In this document: positions 5,722 through 5,745 of the stretch, in pieces
How the letters are laid out: each line of letters begins with the position of its first letter
Numbering within the stretch: the first letter of the stretch is position 1
Source: an uncultured Bacillota bacterium
GTDB lineage: Bacteria; Bacillota; Clostridia; UBA1381
Length of the DNA stretch: 5,745 nt
Assembly: GCA_949297205.1 (NCBI GenBank)
Contig: CASFSH010000130.1
Location: forward strand, 1-5,745
Direction: 5' to 3'
Program-made: the position numbers and the translations under genes
Notes under the pieces: model-generated
Databases searched by the model: none
Told to the model about the DNA's origin: nothing
What the model saw: the letters and a program-made list of their open reading frames with translations, nothing else

Positions 5722-5745
5722 AAAGGAAATAAGAAAGAGGGAATC

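Noticed and set aside
1..5745. CRISPR array, tRNA or rRNA genes, prophage or defence genes
   Set aside because: No regularly spaced repeats, cloverleaf-like segments, ribosomal RNA stretches or such protein motifs were seen on either strand.

Overview
The window looks like chromosomal DNA of an anaerobic, gut- or rumen-type Clostridia (Lachnospiraceae/Oscillospiraceae-like). The grounds are moderate-to-low GC, GGAG-type ribosome binding sites, extended -10 promoters of the TGnTATAAT kind, and closest resemblance of the proteins to Firmicutes families. This placement is an inference from style, not from a marker gene.

Left part (1 to about 750): the 5' two-fifths or so of an IS110-family transposase lies on the minus strand and is cut by the window edge. 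It is followed by the long non-coding end of that insertion sequence. This end (about 480-660) folds back on itself. A 13-bp closing stem (490-505 with 644-656) and internal hairpins are what a bridge RNA gene would show. A 12-base stretch inside it (556-567) is perfectly complementary to a site further out (738-749), which may be a guide/donor match. The exact end of the element cannot be fixed from one side.

Middle and right (777-5601): a two-gene glycoside-hydrolase operon on the plus strand. The first gene is an intact GH38 alpha-mannosidase of 881 residues with an unusual four-cysteine insertion. A 17-codon reading frame with a strong ribosome binding site sits just ahead of it and overlaps its start as ATGA. 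The second gene is a GH36-type protein of the raffinose synthase/Sip1 alpha-galactosidase group. It is broken twice: by an in-frame TAG at 4033-4035, and by a frameshift in an AT repeat at 5510-5518 that replaces the last strand of the protein. Each lesion has one simple explanation, and together they suggest a decaying gene, unless the TAG is read through. A very strong intrinsic terminator (5601-5655) closes the operon.

Right edge (5656-5745): two near-identical extended -10 promoter motifs and a purine-rich ribosome binding site point to another plus-strand gene starting just beyond the window.

Together the two enzymes would have worked in the cytoplasm, as neither has a signal peptide, on imported mannose- and galactose-containing oligosaccharides. 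The insertion sequence upstream may have separated the operon from its original promoter.
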